Source: Zea mays (taxonomy: Eukaryota; Streptophyta; Magnoliopsida; Poales; Poaceae). Taken from it: a stretch of DNA of 64,000 nucleotides. Below the pieces are notes generated by a model that had not been told where the DNA came from, made no database searches, and saw nothing but the letters and a program-made list of their open reading frames with translations. Below, piece by piece: positions 34,279 through 45,068 of the stretch. Positions within the stretch are counted from its first letter, which is position 1; each line of letters starts with the position of its first letter. The stretch covers positions 110,823,789-110,887,788 of the forward strand of contig NC_050101.1 in the NCBI RefSeq assembly GCF_902167145.1, read 5' to 3'. The position numbers and the translations under genes are program-made.

Positions 34279-35012
34279 TTTGAGTCTTTCGATTGTCTTC
34301 TTTCAGAATGCATCATTCTTCAAGATAAATCCAATTTTCTTCTATAATAAGCATTCTTATACTGATTTATCATTGATACAATTTGACAGGATTTGGGCTA
34401 ATAGACAATCTGCTGCAAGATCGAAGGAAAGGAAGATGCGATATATTGCAAACCCTGCAAGATCAGTTGCGAGTTCGAATCTCACCATTCACAAAACATG
34501 TAAATTTGATTCAAAATAATAGTGAAAAATGATAGGGATCGGTATGGTAATGGGTAGTGGTTGGAGAGTTGTTCCTATAATTTTAAAAAATGTTTTGTTG
34601 TTTTTTTAGGTTTTTTTCAATTCTTAATTTGTCGAGTGCTTTTTTTTGCCAAGTGCTTACAAAGTCTTTGCCGAATGTCCGAAAAAAGTACTCGGGAAAG
34701 AAATCTTTGGCGATAAAATATTTACTGAGTATTCTTTGTCAAGTATAACATTCAGCAAAGGCTTTGCCGAGTGCAAAATAGCCTATGCCGAGTGTCTCAG
34801 ACACTCGGCAAAGAACGCAATTCCGGTAGTGTTTGAGTCTTTCAATTGTCTTCTTTCATAATGCATCATTCTTCATGAGAAATCCAATTTTCTTCTATAA
34901 TAAGCATTCTTATACTGATTTATCATTGATACAATTTGACAGGATTTGGGCTAATAAACAATCTGCTGCAAGATCGAAGGAAAGGAAGATGTGATATATT
35001 GCAAACCCTGCA
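33957..35012 (+). repeat. Tandem duplication of a CACTA end plus bZIP exon
   Basis: Copy 1 is about 33957-34464 and copy 2 about 34465-35012. Each contains the last 300 bases of the CACTA, its terminus, the TTT flank, 110 bp of intron and the start of a bZIP exon. Copy 2 retains about 45 bp in the subterminal array that copy 1 lacks. The junction is at CCCTGCAA/GTTGC. Confidence 0.85.
34391..34460 (+). pseudogene. bZIP transcription factor exon, copy 1 (basic region)
   Basis: After a TTTGACAG acceptor the frame reads RIWANRQSAARSKERKM, the basic DNA-binding region of VIP1/RF2a-type plant bZIP proteins with its N-x7-R core. A short internal deletion just after RYIA removes the start of the leucine zipper and shifts the frame. 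The exon is then cut at the tandem-duplication junction. This is a fragment without the rest of the gene. Confidence 0.8.
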
Positions 35013-35055
35013 AATAGAAGCCACGACATTGTCAGCTCAGCTAGCATTGCTGCAT
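34943..35055 (+). pseudogene. bZIP transcription factor exon, copy 2
   Basis: This is the longer copy of the same exon. The basic region is followed by the shared internal deletion, and the codon after KM is TGA, where copy 1 has CGA. After the deletion the correct frame resumes as LQIEATTLSAQLALLH, the zipper part, up to a GTAAG donor at 35056. Neither copy can encode a complete bZIP domain. No other exon of the gene lies in the window. Confidence 0.8.
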
Positions 35056-35212
35056 GTAAGCACTATTTCTCTTGGGCTCCCCTATGGTTTTTCCTGGTTT
35101 TGAAGTTAGTTGTTTTTCCACACTAGTCGCAACTGAATTTCATCACGATACTAACAAAGTTACAAAGTATAGTACGCAACATTCTAGCAAAAAACATAGG
35201 AACGATAAACCC

Positions 35213-37261
35213 TGTTGGAGATCTTCTCTGCCGAAGGTCCTCAGAATAAACAAGCTGCTTTGATTCATCTAACAGACATGCTGCAGGGCCAAATGCCGAA
35301 GCTAGAACAACGAAGCGAGGAACGCGAGGGAGGGATACGATAGGGCTTCGACAAGTTTCATAGCTTTGGCTTAAGCTGGTTTCGAAGGTTGTCACGCGAC
35401 AAACCAAATCAAGAGTAGAAAGAGTTATTTATCCTTAGTATTTGTATTAGAACAAATGTATAAACATCAGGGACACAATTGTAAATTAGTCTGGGTTGTA
35501 TCCCTTGCCTATAAATAGATTAACAGTACCCTCGTACTGTTCAGGCGATCATTAGAGGGTAAAAAGTGCAATATCAATTGCTCATTTGCTGAAGGTCGTT
35601 CTCGCATCACTACCGGAATCTCGTTCTTTGCCGAGTGTAACACTCGGCAAAGCCTATTCTACACTCGGCAAAGCCTTTGCCGAGTGTAACACTCGACAAA
35701 GAACAGTCGGCAAATATTTTATCGGCGAAGAGTTCTTTATCGAGTACTTTTTTTGACACTCGACAAATACTTTGCTGAGTGTCGAAAAGCACTCGGCAAA
35801 GAAAAACACTCGGCAAATTAAGAATCGAAAAAACAAAAAAAAACAGCAAAACATTTTTTAAATTTATAGGAACAACTCTCCAACCTACCCTATTATCCTA
35901 CCCATTGCCCTATCATTTTTCACTATTATTTTGAATCAAATTTATATGTTTAGTGAATGGTGAGGATCGAACTCATAACCAAAATATTTTTTTAAATTAT
36001 AGGAATAACTCTCCAACCTACCTATTACCTTACCATTGCACTATCATTTTCTACTATTATTTTGAATCAAATTTATATGTTTTGTGAATGGTGAGGATCG
36101 AACTCGTAACCTCTCTCTCGCGCATACCCGCCTATACCACTACAATACTACACCAATTATGTCTCTATTACGTTTTCATTCCCCATTTACTATAACAAAC
36201 CGAGAGTAATTTGATTATTTAAGGCACTAAATGAGTTCATTTGAAAATGTGACCAACTATAAAGTTGCATAACATTTTGAGATCTATAAGTTTTATTTTA
36301 ATAGTTTCTACATCCAAGTCCGTTTACAAAATTTAAATTTTAAATTTGAAAACTTCACACGAGTTTTTCAATGATAAGATGATTTCAAATGAAAAAATTG
36401 TCAATTACAAAGTTTCATTACATTTCAAGACCTACAACTTTTATTTTGGTGGTTTTTCCATCCGAGATAGTTTGAAAATTTCAAATTTCAAAATTCAAAC
36501 ATAGTTTTGCATAACAAGATCATTTCAAACCAAAACATTGTCAACTACAGAGTTTCATAACTTTTCAATACCTACAACTTTCATGTTGGTGGTTTTTTCT
36601 TTCGAGGTCGTTTTCAAAATTCAAATTTTAAATTTTTTAAATTCAGACGTAGTTTTCGTTGACAATATGACTTCAAATGAAAAAGTTGTCAACTACAAAC
36701 TTCTATAACTTCTCAAGATCTACAAAGTTTATTTTGGTTGTTTGGTCATTTGTTCATCTCACATGATAGTTCTAACAATATGCACAAATTCTATACATCT
36801 CTCTCGTAGTTTCATAAACTACGAGAGAGATATAGGTTTTATGAACAAATTTATTTTTATTTTGTCATATGAAGAAATGTTCAATATATAAATTGTACAT
36901 CATGATGAATTATACAAATTTGTAGTTGAAAACGTTTTCATTTGAATTAATTTACTGTTTTAAAATGTGATTTTTAAATTGTCTTTGCCTAGTGTTGGAA
37001 AAAAAACACTCGGCAAAGAGCTCTTTGTCGAGTGTCAAAAAAACACTCGGCAAAGAAACTCTTTGCCGAGTGTCAAAAATAAAACACTCGGCAAAGAGCT
37101 TCTTCGCCGAGTGTTTTCTTTTACCGAGGGTTATTTATGTGGCACACTCGGCAAAGAGATCTTTGCCGAGTGCCCGAAAAAAAACACTCGGCAAAGAATT
37201 TGGCACTCGGCAAGGAGCCAAATTCCAGTAGTGCATTTTCCTTCGTGTTTAATTTGATCCG
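35213..37261 (+). mobile_element. LTR fragment or solo LTR, interrupted by a CACTA
   Basis: It starts TGTTGGAGATCTTCTCTGCC at 35213 and holds a TATA box CCTATAAATAG near 35510. It continues after the inserted CACTA at 37234 with TTTTCCTTCGTGTTTAATTTG and may end at GGTACA (37261). No gag-pol adjoins and no target duplication is convincing, so the right edge is uncertain. Confidence 0.5.
35608..37233. mobile_element. Non-autonomous CACTA (TTTGCCGAGTG group), TSD CAT
   Basis: It starts CACTACCGGAATCTCG and ends CCAGTAGTG, flanked by CAT at 35605-35607 and 37234-37236, 1626 bp. Subterminal TTTGCCGAGTG arrays occupy both ends. The interior is the inverse of that in the 32799-34278 element, with the same hairpin near 36800-36835. 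It includes a locally duplicated block with GTGAATGGTGAGGATCGAAC (35955 and 36085). No coding capacity. Confidence 0.9.
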
Positions 37262-38914
37262 AAGGTACAAATGTAATCATATATTTATGTATTATTTATA
37301 ATATAATCATAAAAACACATATTACAATAATGAAGATGAAAGATTTAAACATGAATGGTTTTGCTTTATTATAAACTCTTACTTATGAACAACCTTAGAA
37401 GAAAGATTGTTTATGAGTAAAGTCTTACATTAATGTTTAACATTGTGTTGTCGTGTTTTAATTCACAACAATCGAAAATAAGTAACCAACAAACCCTGAT
37501 TCTGATCACCCAGGGATCAGGCATTGAGGACCTAAAACCACCTTGTAACATATCAAACCAAACACGGCAACAATGACCATACAGAAATGAAGCCTCCGAA
37601 TACATGGTCCGCGACTTTTAACTGGCCGTTGTGGTTCTTCCTGAGGTCATCCAGGTTTAGTAACTGATTGAGAATTATTATACCAAAGAAGCATGATTTA
37701 AAAAAAAACCAAACTGGCTACTGAGTCGCTCAAACTTAGGGCTTGTTCGGTTAGCTCTCAATCTATATGGATTGAGCGGGATTAGGTGAGTTTAAATTTC
37801 AAGCAAGTTAAACTTATTCTTAATTTTTTCTAATCTTATTCAATCCATGTATAACATGATTAACCGAACAAGGCCTAACATGTTCTGGTGCTCAGACTAG
37901 CAGTGAAATAGTAGTCGTGTTGTTCAAATTAACAATGTCGCCTAACTGCTGGCTCCCTGCTACCTTTAGCATCACAACTGTTAGATCCTGTTTCTTGTTG
38001 ATATTTTATATATAACATTTTTTATGGCGTGTGTGTCCCACATGCAATTCCACTAGTAGTGTGTAAAGATGGGCTTGCGGAGGAGAGTACTCACCTTACT
38101 TTTGTTGATGTTTTTTAGTGGTAGGCCTCGCTTTTCCAACATTCATGTTCTATTAGGAGTTGCTCCTGTACCCAACTTTCCTATGACATTGGACATTTTA
38201 TTTCGCTTCCGGTTAAATAAGACCCTATAAATGGTGCATATATATAATCTTTGTTTCTTTGTTTAATTTGATTCAAGGCTCATTATCATCTTATAAATAA
38301 GTTTAATTCTCTAGCCACATGTGACAATAGTTTGTATTATATTGAAGTCTTTTATTTGTATGGATTGATCGAGTTCATGCAATCCTAAGTCACGCCATGA
38401 ACCACCAAATAAATGAGCTTGTTCAGATTCTATTTCATCCATCAGCGTACTTTACTATTCAAGAGGAGTATGGCTAACATGTCTTACCATGTCAAACATA
38501 TCCATACAATAAACACGTCTGCACCGTGTATATGTCTATATAACACAGTACAAGAGAATTAGCTAGTATTGCATTGGTTAGGGTGTTATGATTGGCGCGC
38601 CTCAATCAAAACGTACATGTTATTTTTTTCCATGGAGCACCATCGATCACCGGTACTGTACAGTGGAGATCTATACTATCACACCACCGACCAGAGGTGC
38701 ATGCAACGGGTGGGCAAGGTAGGCTATGGCCCCACCTTAATTTTGTAACCTCTTATACTAGGTTTAGATATATATATATATACATCAAAATAAACAAACT
38801 TTTACATAGTAGGTATGGTTAAATCTAATGAAATTTTAATTTTTATCTAAATTTTCCTCGACGCTTCACTCCTTGTCCCACTTCCCACCCGAGTCATTTG
38901 ATCCCTCCCTAGCA
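37262..38914. other. No gene seen, apart from a MITE
   Basis: AT-rich intergenic sequence. Short open frames at 37411-37605 and 38592-38822 show no domain. A TATATATATA stretch lies near 38768. Confidence 0.35.
37739..37875. mobile_element. Tourist/PIF-like MITE, 137 bp
   Basis: Terminal inverted repeats GGGCTTGTTCGGTTA and TAACCGAACAAGGCC, extended inward by the pair TCAATCTATATGGATTGA. It is flanked by TTA on the left and TAA on the right, in keeping with the TWA preference of PIF-type elements. Confidence 0.7.
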
Positions 38915-40040
38915 CCACGAGCTACCTGCAAGGCAATTCATGCTAAGATGGTGAATAGGAGCTAATAAGTTTTTGATACCATGGATGCATATGTCAATTA
39001 CGTGTTCATAAGATCGAAGTTAGATTAAAAACGTACCTTTCTTCATAATTGGTTTGGCGCAATTTGTAGTTCAGCCTTATGATAAATCTCATAAAACTTA
39101 TGAGCTAAACTACAAGAGATATCCTGTTCAAAAGTCCCAGATATAACACATATCAACATCATCGTACATATTGCTAGGACTTGTTCGGGTATTATATTTC
39201 CATGTGGATTGAAATAGATTGGAATAGATTTTAACTTGCTATAGATTTAAACCGACTCAATATCATTCAATTCACATGGATCAACTGTGAAACGAACAAG
39301 CCTTTAGCTGGATTATTTGAGATAGGTAGTTACCCTGCTCCTAGCTGCGCAATTTTTCTTGAAAATACAATTCAGACAAACACCATGTGTATCAATGATA
39401 TCAATGATACAAGCTAGCTAGCAGAGAGCATTGTAGTTAGTATATATATATGATAGGTCATGGTAGGGAACTGACCATAGATTTGGATCCACCAGTATGA
39501 AGCCAAGACAGATATGAGAGAACAGACCATGAAGAGGGCAATCTTCACTGGCCACCACCCGCAGTGCCATGAATTTCTCAACTCATTCACCTTGCCGGTG
39601 CGTACAGTGGAGAAGAACATGGCCATAAAAAAGAGCTGGACGATTTGTTAAGGTCAGAGCAATCATAATACAGAAAATTGTTAGATAAAAAACAATGTTG
39701 TTTAAACTGTAGGATACAAAGAAGGCATGGCTCGCCACGAGCACGCTTTCAGCCGCGAGACAACCCCGGTCACCCTGACAGGCGCCGCTGAGTCGCTGCT
39801 TCAGGTAATACGATACGGTGTTCTCTCGTGCGAACCACGCAGACAGGTTCGCCACGAGGAAGATAGCCGCATACAGGTATCTGACGTTCATAGGGCTGAG
39901 GCCCTGGCAGGAGAAGACACAGTTCATTATTGTCGTCCGTGCTTCGCTAGCTTGGCTGCCTGCAGCGGATATATATATTTCATTATTCACAGTATTGCTA
40001 TATTTTAGAGAATTAGGATTGGTGGCGGAGCCGGCCGGCA
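38915..40040 (-). pseudogene. SERINC/TMS-family pseudogene, tandem copy B1
   Basis: A partial tandem copy of the gene at 41223-42523. Exon 1 (39718-39894, with YLYAAIFLVANLSAW) and exon 2 (39476-39635, with RTGKVNELRNSWHCGWWPVK) are kept with a GT-AG intron at 39636-39717. The 25-nt exon 3 is one A shorter here (39334-39357), which shifts the frame. Exon 4 is at 39037-39123. Homology stops at about 38915, just inside exon 5, so the C-terminal half is absent. A MITE sits in intron 3. Confidence 0.8.
39177..39302. mobile_element. MITE in intron 3 of SERINC copy B1
   Basis: Inverted ends GGACTTGTTCGGGT and AACGAACAAGCC, extended by ATGTGGATTGA and TTCACATGGATC. The tandem copy B2 lacks this block at the matching place (about 41920), which defines the insertion. 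Confidence 0.75.
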
Positions 40041-40119
40041 TAAAACTGAAGCCCGGTCACCGCCGCTGCGCTGCCGTCCGCCGGAGCAGGCGATTGGGGT
40101 AATACATATGGTGCTCACC

Positions 40120-40345
40120 TGCAGAGAGATGGACTGAACGTGGAGAAGACCTCTCCAACACAACGGGCGAGACGATCAACCAACAGTATTGCAGTGTGAG
40201 CGCGTGTTGGACGAGAGCGAGAGGCGAGAGATCAACAGTATTGCTGCCGATGGTGGAAGAAGAGCTAGTTAGTTCATATGTATATATAGGCACAGGGACA
40301 GGCTGGGTAGGGTCTACCTTTCGTCGATCGTCGTCCATGTTCTGC
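40120..40345 (-). promoter_or_regulatory. Promoter and leader exon of SERINC copy B1
   Basis: On the minus strand CCTATATATA (40281-40290) is followed by a leader and a CTCTGCAG/GTGAGC exon end near 40119. The same layout occurs at 43161 and in locus A at 11126. Confidence 0.45.
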
Positions 40346-41222
40346 TGAGATTAGTTAGCCTAGCGTACCGGTAAGGAAATGCTGCCCGCGCGCCGGCAGC
40401 TAGCACGCAGACGCAGGCTCAAGCACAAGCCCGACCATGGATGACGGTCTTCATAAGCAAGCTCCCAAGCGATACAGAGCTAGAAGCTATGGTGTCTGTC
40501 CCTGTTCTAAATAGTGCTTCTCGTCTCCCCGTCGTCCGATACATGCATGCAACGTGGCCGATTCAGATGTCCGTCTGTATTGCATTTGCACTGTGATACC
40601 TCGCTGCTCGCTAGCTAGCTCTTTGTTCTTTGATGAGGATGCCGGACAATGGTGTTCGAGTTGTCTTCGCCTTGGTTACACGCTTTGCTCACATCCCATG
40701 GTGCCGCTGCATCCCGTGCTGTGGATGTTAATCTGATGCAGCGTTAGAACGGGAATCAGGCCGTTGAGAGGGCGTTCTTCGGGCTTTCCAAGAACAGAGA
40801 CACGTCCTGGCCGGGGCTCTAGTAATTGCCACCCTTAATTTGCCCTAGGCCTTTGGCATTCTTTCTGCTTGGTACTAAGCCATATGGTACGTCGTCTTCT
40901 GACTCTATAATGTTCCACAACTGCATGGAAGGTTTGAGGCATTTTCAGTTAATAAAACACACATTCATCAGTTTTGTTGATAGTTATGACTAATCTCTTC
41001 ATGTGAATAATTAACATACTTGTATGCATTTGTAGTCGCTGCCTGTGGAAAAAGTAGAATAAATGGTGCCGAGCAGTCCAAAAACAAAACACTACCAGTG
41101 TTGATATATATATGTCAACATAATGTTTTTTTAAATATCACTGACGATACTAGATAAGAACCCTAGATCGAAATAGACCATATATATACTTACGGAAATT
41201 GTTATCCAAATAGCATGTGGAC
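40346..41222. other. Spacer between SERINC copies, no gene seen
   Basis: Low-copy-looking intergenic sequence with a small palindrome TGTTGATATATATATGTCAACA near 41100. The last 100 or so residues of a normal SERINC protein would be expected here, but no such frame was found. Confidence 0.35.
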
Positions 41223-42523
41223 CTGCTTTGTGTTTCTGGTAGCAGCTTGATTTGGGCTCACTGGTAGGGCGAAATATATGTCACAACCAAGAGGGAAACC
41301 AACAAAATAAAGTTTGTTTGTGCCATATATATAAAGTAGAGAGAGAAGTATTTTACCTTGTAATCGCTAACAGGCAAGAGGAACAAAATATACCCACAAA
41401 TTATCCCAGGCTCCATGAATAATTTATTGGCCTAATAATTTAAAATTCATCAGTATTTTGCTTGAACATGGCTTAATTTATCCAATAGCTCTAAGTGTGT
41501 GTTGTAGGAGTATTTGCTTAATTACCTTGGATATTAATGAGAGAGCGCACATAATATACACTAGCACCAGCGTGGTGCCAAGAAACTCGATGTCGAGCCA
41601 GTAGTGTCTGAGCTTGACAATCATGAATATTATCAACCCCGTAGAGCCAATGTTGGCAAAGATAGAGATCCCAAACACCACGAGGTACCTGCAAGGCAAT
41701 TCATGCTAAGATGGTGAATAGGAGCTAATAAATTTTCGATACCATGGACTTGCGTGTTCAAAAGGTCAAAGTTAGATTTAAAATATATATATATACCTTC
41801 CTTGGTAATTGGTTTGGCACAATTTGTAGTTCAGCCTTGTGATAAATCTCATAAAACTTATGAGCTGAACTACAAGAAATATCCTGTTCAAAAGACCCAA
41901 ATACAACACATATCAACATCATTACTAATTAATTAGATGGATTATTTGAGGCAGTAGATAGTTACCCTGCCCCAAGCTGCGTAATTTTTTCTGACAATAC
42001 AATTCAGACAAACACCATGTATATCAATGATACAAGCTAGCAGAGAGCACTGTAGTAAGTATATATGATATAGGTCACGGTAGGGAACTGACCATAGATT
42101 TGGATCCACCAGGATGGAGCCAAGACAGAGACGAGAAAATAGACCATGAAGAGGGCAATCTTCACTGGCCACCACCCGCAGTGCCATAAATTTCTCAACT
42201 CATTCACCTTGCCGGTGCGTACAGTGGAGAAGAACATGGCCATAAAAAAGAGCTGGACGATTTGTTAAGGTCAGAGCAATCATAATACAGAAAATAGTTA
42301 GATAAAAAATAATGTTGTTTAAACTGTAGGATACAAAGAATGCATGGCTCGCCACGAGCACGCTTTCAGCCGCGAGACAACCCCGGTCACCCTGACAGGC
42401 GCCGCTGAGTCGCTGCTTCAGGTAATACGATACGGTATTCTCTCGTGCGAACCACGCAGACAGGTTCGCCAGCTGGAGGAAGATAGCCGCATACAAGTAT
42501 CTGACGTTCATAGGGCTGAGGCC
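41223..42523 (-). CDS. SERINC/TMS-family membrane protein, C-terminally shortened (copy B2)
   Basis: SERINC (TMS1/TDE1) proteins are multi-pass membrane proteins, linked in other eukaryotes to serine-derived lipids. Six exons join without a stop: 42335-42511, 42093-42252, 41966-41990, 41797-41883, 41526-41688 and 41357-41431. All introns are GT-AG, giving 229 codons from the ATG at 42511. Family motifs appear in order: GDRGCLAAESVL, STVRTGKVNELRNLWHCGWW, GAGIFLVVQLISFMRFIT, and MCALSLISK. Four or five hydrophobic segments are visible. The reading ends with TGA as the first codon of exon 7 (41223-41260). One extra T near 41378 diverts the frame from a CLAITSEPK-like sequence, which matches the family's CWSAIRSEP region. 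The normal length is about 400 residues, so the product is truncated. It may be a young pseudogene or an expressed short form. Confidence 0.7.
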
Positions 42524-42639
42524 CTGACAGTGGCAGGAGAAGACACAGTTCATCGTCATCCGTGATTTGCTTGGCGGCCTGCAGCGGATATATATTTCAT
42601 TATTCACAGTATTGCTATAAGAGAATAATACACCGATGT

Positions 42640-42884
42640 TATGGTTCTCGTCGGTCTACTTCATCTTATCTTGCGTTGTTCTGGCGCCGACAAACTTACT
42701 GTGAAACTATCTATCCTTTTCTCTGTAATATATTCTCGTATTCCTTCGATCACTAGCACTAGGTTATGAACTCTGGCGGCCAGTGAGTTATTCAAATAAT
42801 GTTGTTGTTCCTGTTATTATTATCGGAATCAATTCGTTCTTCACTAAAATGCTTTTGCTTCCAACAGTAGTAAGTATATGATAG
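42640..42884. other. Spacer, no gene seen
   Basis: Sequence between the B2 homology block and the next partial duplication. It has no recognisable repeat end or coding frame. Confidence 0.3.
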
Positions 42885-43240
42885 TAGGTCGTCATATGTC
42901 ACGGTAGGGAATAAGGGAACTGACCATAGATTTGGATCCATTAGGATGGAACCAAGATAGAGATGAAAGAACAGCCCATCTCAAGAGGGCAATCCTTCTC
43001 TGGCGAAGAGCTATCTATCCTCTCCAATACAACTGGCGAGGCGAGTGCAGTTGTGAGCCCGATGAACGACGGGGGTGTGCTGGCTATCTGTCTAATGCAA
43101 CGAGCGACACGAGTGATCAAGCAGCTACCGTTGTAAGATGCAAGCAAGAGCTTGTTCATATATATATAGGCACAGGGTAGGATCGAAGCGAATCAGAGAC
43201 CTATTCTAGTCTACCTTTCGTCGTCCATTTTCTGCTATTG
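42885..43240 (-). pseudogene. Third partial SERINC duplication (B3): leader and exon scrap
   Basis: Contains a promoter-like CCTATATATATA (43161-43172 region, minus strand), a leader similar to that of copy B1, and a short piece of exon 2 end with its GTCAG donor (about 42920-42960). The intervening exons are missing. It may supply the promoter for copy B2, which lies just downstream on the minus strand. Confidence 0.55.
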
Positions 43241-43344
43241 GCTCACAGAATCATAAGAGGTAGCACGCACGCACTTGGCGTGTGTCAATCTGCATGCGCA
43301 AGCACAACGCCGTATAGGAATCTGCCATTGCTCAGCAACATCCG

Positions 43345-43980
43345 CCAGCACTAACCACCGTGGGCGGAAGACCCAATATTGATTGGCCTTGCTCAACCAA
43401 TACCTTGATTTAATTCAATAAAATACTAGTAGTAGAAATATAAATCTCTATCCCACGCTCTATTGTTCCTAGCCGACTAGGACTACCTCCGCTTAGCTCC
43501 ACGAGCCTTCAGGCCTCTTTGGTTCAGTTTTCTTCGGACCAGCTTTTCTCAGAATCTAGCTGTAGAGAGAATCTGGTTGTGGGAAAAATTTGAGTATCGT
43601 GGGGATTACGTGCGGAGAAAGATTAAGTAGGTCCAAAGGGTTTAGGATCTAAAAAGTGGTGGATTCCTACTATCGTGACGACTCGACCGATTTTGTGCTC
43701 ACGTTGATTTGGATGGTTTTTACCAAAATGATTCTTATAGATGTGGTTAGAAGCTGAAAAAAGCCAAAACAAATGAGGCCTTCGCGTCTGCCCAATCGCC
43801 GGCTCCGCAACACCCGCCAACAATAACCACCATGGGTGGAGGACCCTATATTGCTCGGTCTTGCTCAAGCAATAACTTGATTCAACCCAATAAAATACTA
43901 ATAGTAGAAATATAAATCTCTATCCCACAATCTATTGTTCCTAGCCGACTAGGACTACCTCCTCTTAGTTGCATACAGGT
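43345..43980. repeat. Direct repeat pair split by a non-autonomous transposon
   Basis: A segment of about 150 bp (43355-43500) recurs at 43835-43975 with few differences, including the run AAATATAAATCTCTATCCCA. Between the copies, 43512-43780 is bounded by GGCCTCTTTGGTTCAG and its loose complement CAAAACAAATGAGGCC, which looks like an hAT- or PIF-type MITE. Confidence 0.65.
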
Positions 43981-44709
43981 CTTATGGGCTATGCCCAATT
44001 TCACTGGGCAACCTGTCGTGCTGGTAGGCTTGGGCATGGTATAGAACTCTGTACAGTTTGGGCTCGCGAGTCTCTGAAGGTGATGGGCTATCAGCTGGTC
44101 CGAGCTTGAGGTTGAAGAGAAATACAGAGACGAGAGATGTGGTATACATACAAAGCATGTCATGTCACCTACACGTGGCTCCACGCCGTCTTTTTTTTTT
44201 AATTTAGTCCTTTTTGAGTTTTATTTTCACAAATACGTCCTTTTCGGTTTCATTTCAAAAAATAGACCCTTACCTCGTCACCATCACTATTGGCACCGAG
44301 GTCGAACGTGTAGGCGCCGCGCGTAACTGACTTGGCGAGCTGACGTGGCAGACAGCTCGGCGTCGTGGATCTTGGCGCCGAGCTCGGCGCCATGGATCTT
44401 GGTGCCGAGGTATTTAATACCGGTAACCATCTCCTTCCTCCACTTCATTCGTTTTCCTCCATCTCCACTACCGCCGCCGCCTGCTCCCAATAGCCTGCGC
44501 GCCGCCATCCCACACGCCATCGCGCCCCCCGGCTCCTCCATCCCGCACGCCGCCGCGCCGCCGACCCCTCCCTCCCCGACGCCCAGCCCGCCGCCTCTTC
44601 TCCCGCCCGCCCGCCGCGGCCGCTCGTCCGCCCGTCCCGCCGTCGCCCAGCCGTCTCGGCGGCTTGCTCGGCCCGTCCGCCAGCCGCCCCTGCCACCCCG
44701 TCCGGCGGC
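43981..44709. other. Left flank of the large CACTA; GC-rich, no gene claimed
   Basis: Contains repeated GGCGCCGAG/CTCGGCGCC palindromes at 44370-44400 and a TATTTAATACC near 44410. A proline/arginine-rich region open on both strands follows (44440-44709). The composition is that of a GC-rich 5' leader or repeat, and no domain supports a protein here. Confidence 0.35.
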
Positions 44710-44794
44710 CACTAGTAGAAAAGAGCTCATAGCCTGCGGCACCCATAAATTATCACTAGCGGTTTCAGTTATCGCGCGCCAGTAAAAAAAACGA

Positions 44795-45056
44795 GGTGGG
44801 CCCGGCTTGGGAACCGCCAGTGGAAACCTATTTCCACTGGCGGTTATCTTAACACAACCGCCAGTGGAAATAGGGTATTTCCACTGGCGGTTGGTGTAAC
44901 AGAACTGCCAGTGGAAACCTATTTCCACTGGCGGTTGGTGTAACACAACCGCTAGTGGAAATACCCTATTTCCACTGGCGGTTGTGTTAAGATAACCGCC
45001 AGTGGAAATAGGTTTTCACTGGCGGTTTTTCAAGCCAACCGCCAGTGAACTGTCTG
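44795..45056. repeat. CACTA 5' subterminal palindromes
   Basis: About eight close inverted pairs of (A)CTGGCGGTT and AACCGCCAGT with TTTCCA/TGGAAA spacers, between the terminus and the first TATA box. These are the expected binding sites for the element's own DNA-binding protein. Confidence 0.9.
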
Positions 45057-45068
45057 TTATAAATACCC
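45057..45068 (+). promoter_or_regulatory. TATA box of the TNP2 gene
   Basis: GTTATAAATACC sits at the edge of the subterminal array. The fragment at 29853-30343 keeps the same box at the same distance from its palindromes. Confidence 0.6.

Noticed and set aside
39727..40102. Plus-strand frames opposite SERINC copy B1
   Set aside because: They are antisense shadows of exon 1, whose minus-strand reading matches a known family and has splice sites.
41087..41120. CACTA terminus at CACTACCAGTG
   Set aside because: A short palindrome only; there are no subterminal repeats or partner end nearby.
44287..44946. Overlapping proline/arginine/glycine-rich frames beside the CACTA terminus
   Set aside because: They run across the CACTA terminus at 44710 and so mix unrelated sequence, and composition explains the openness.
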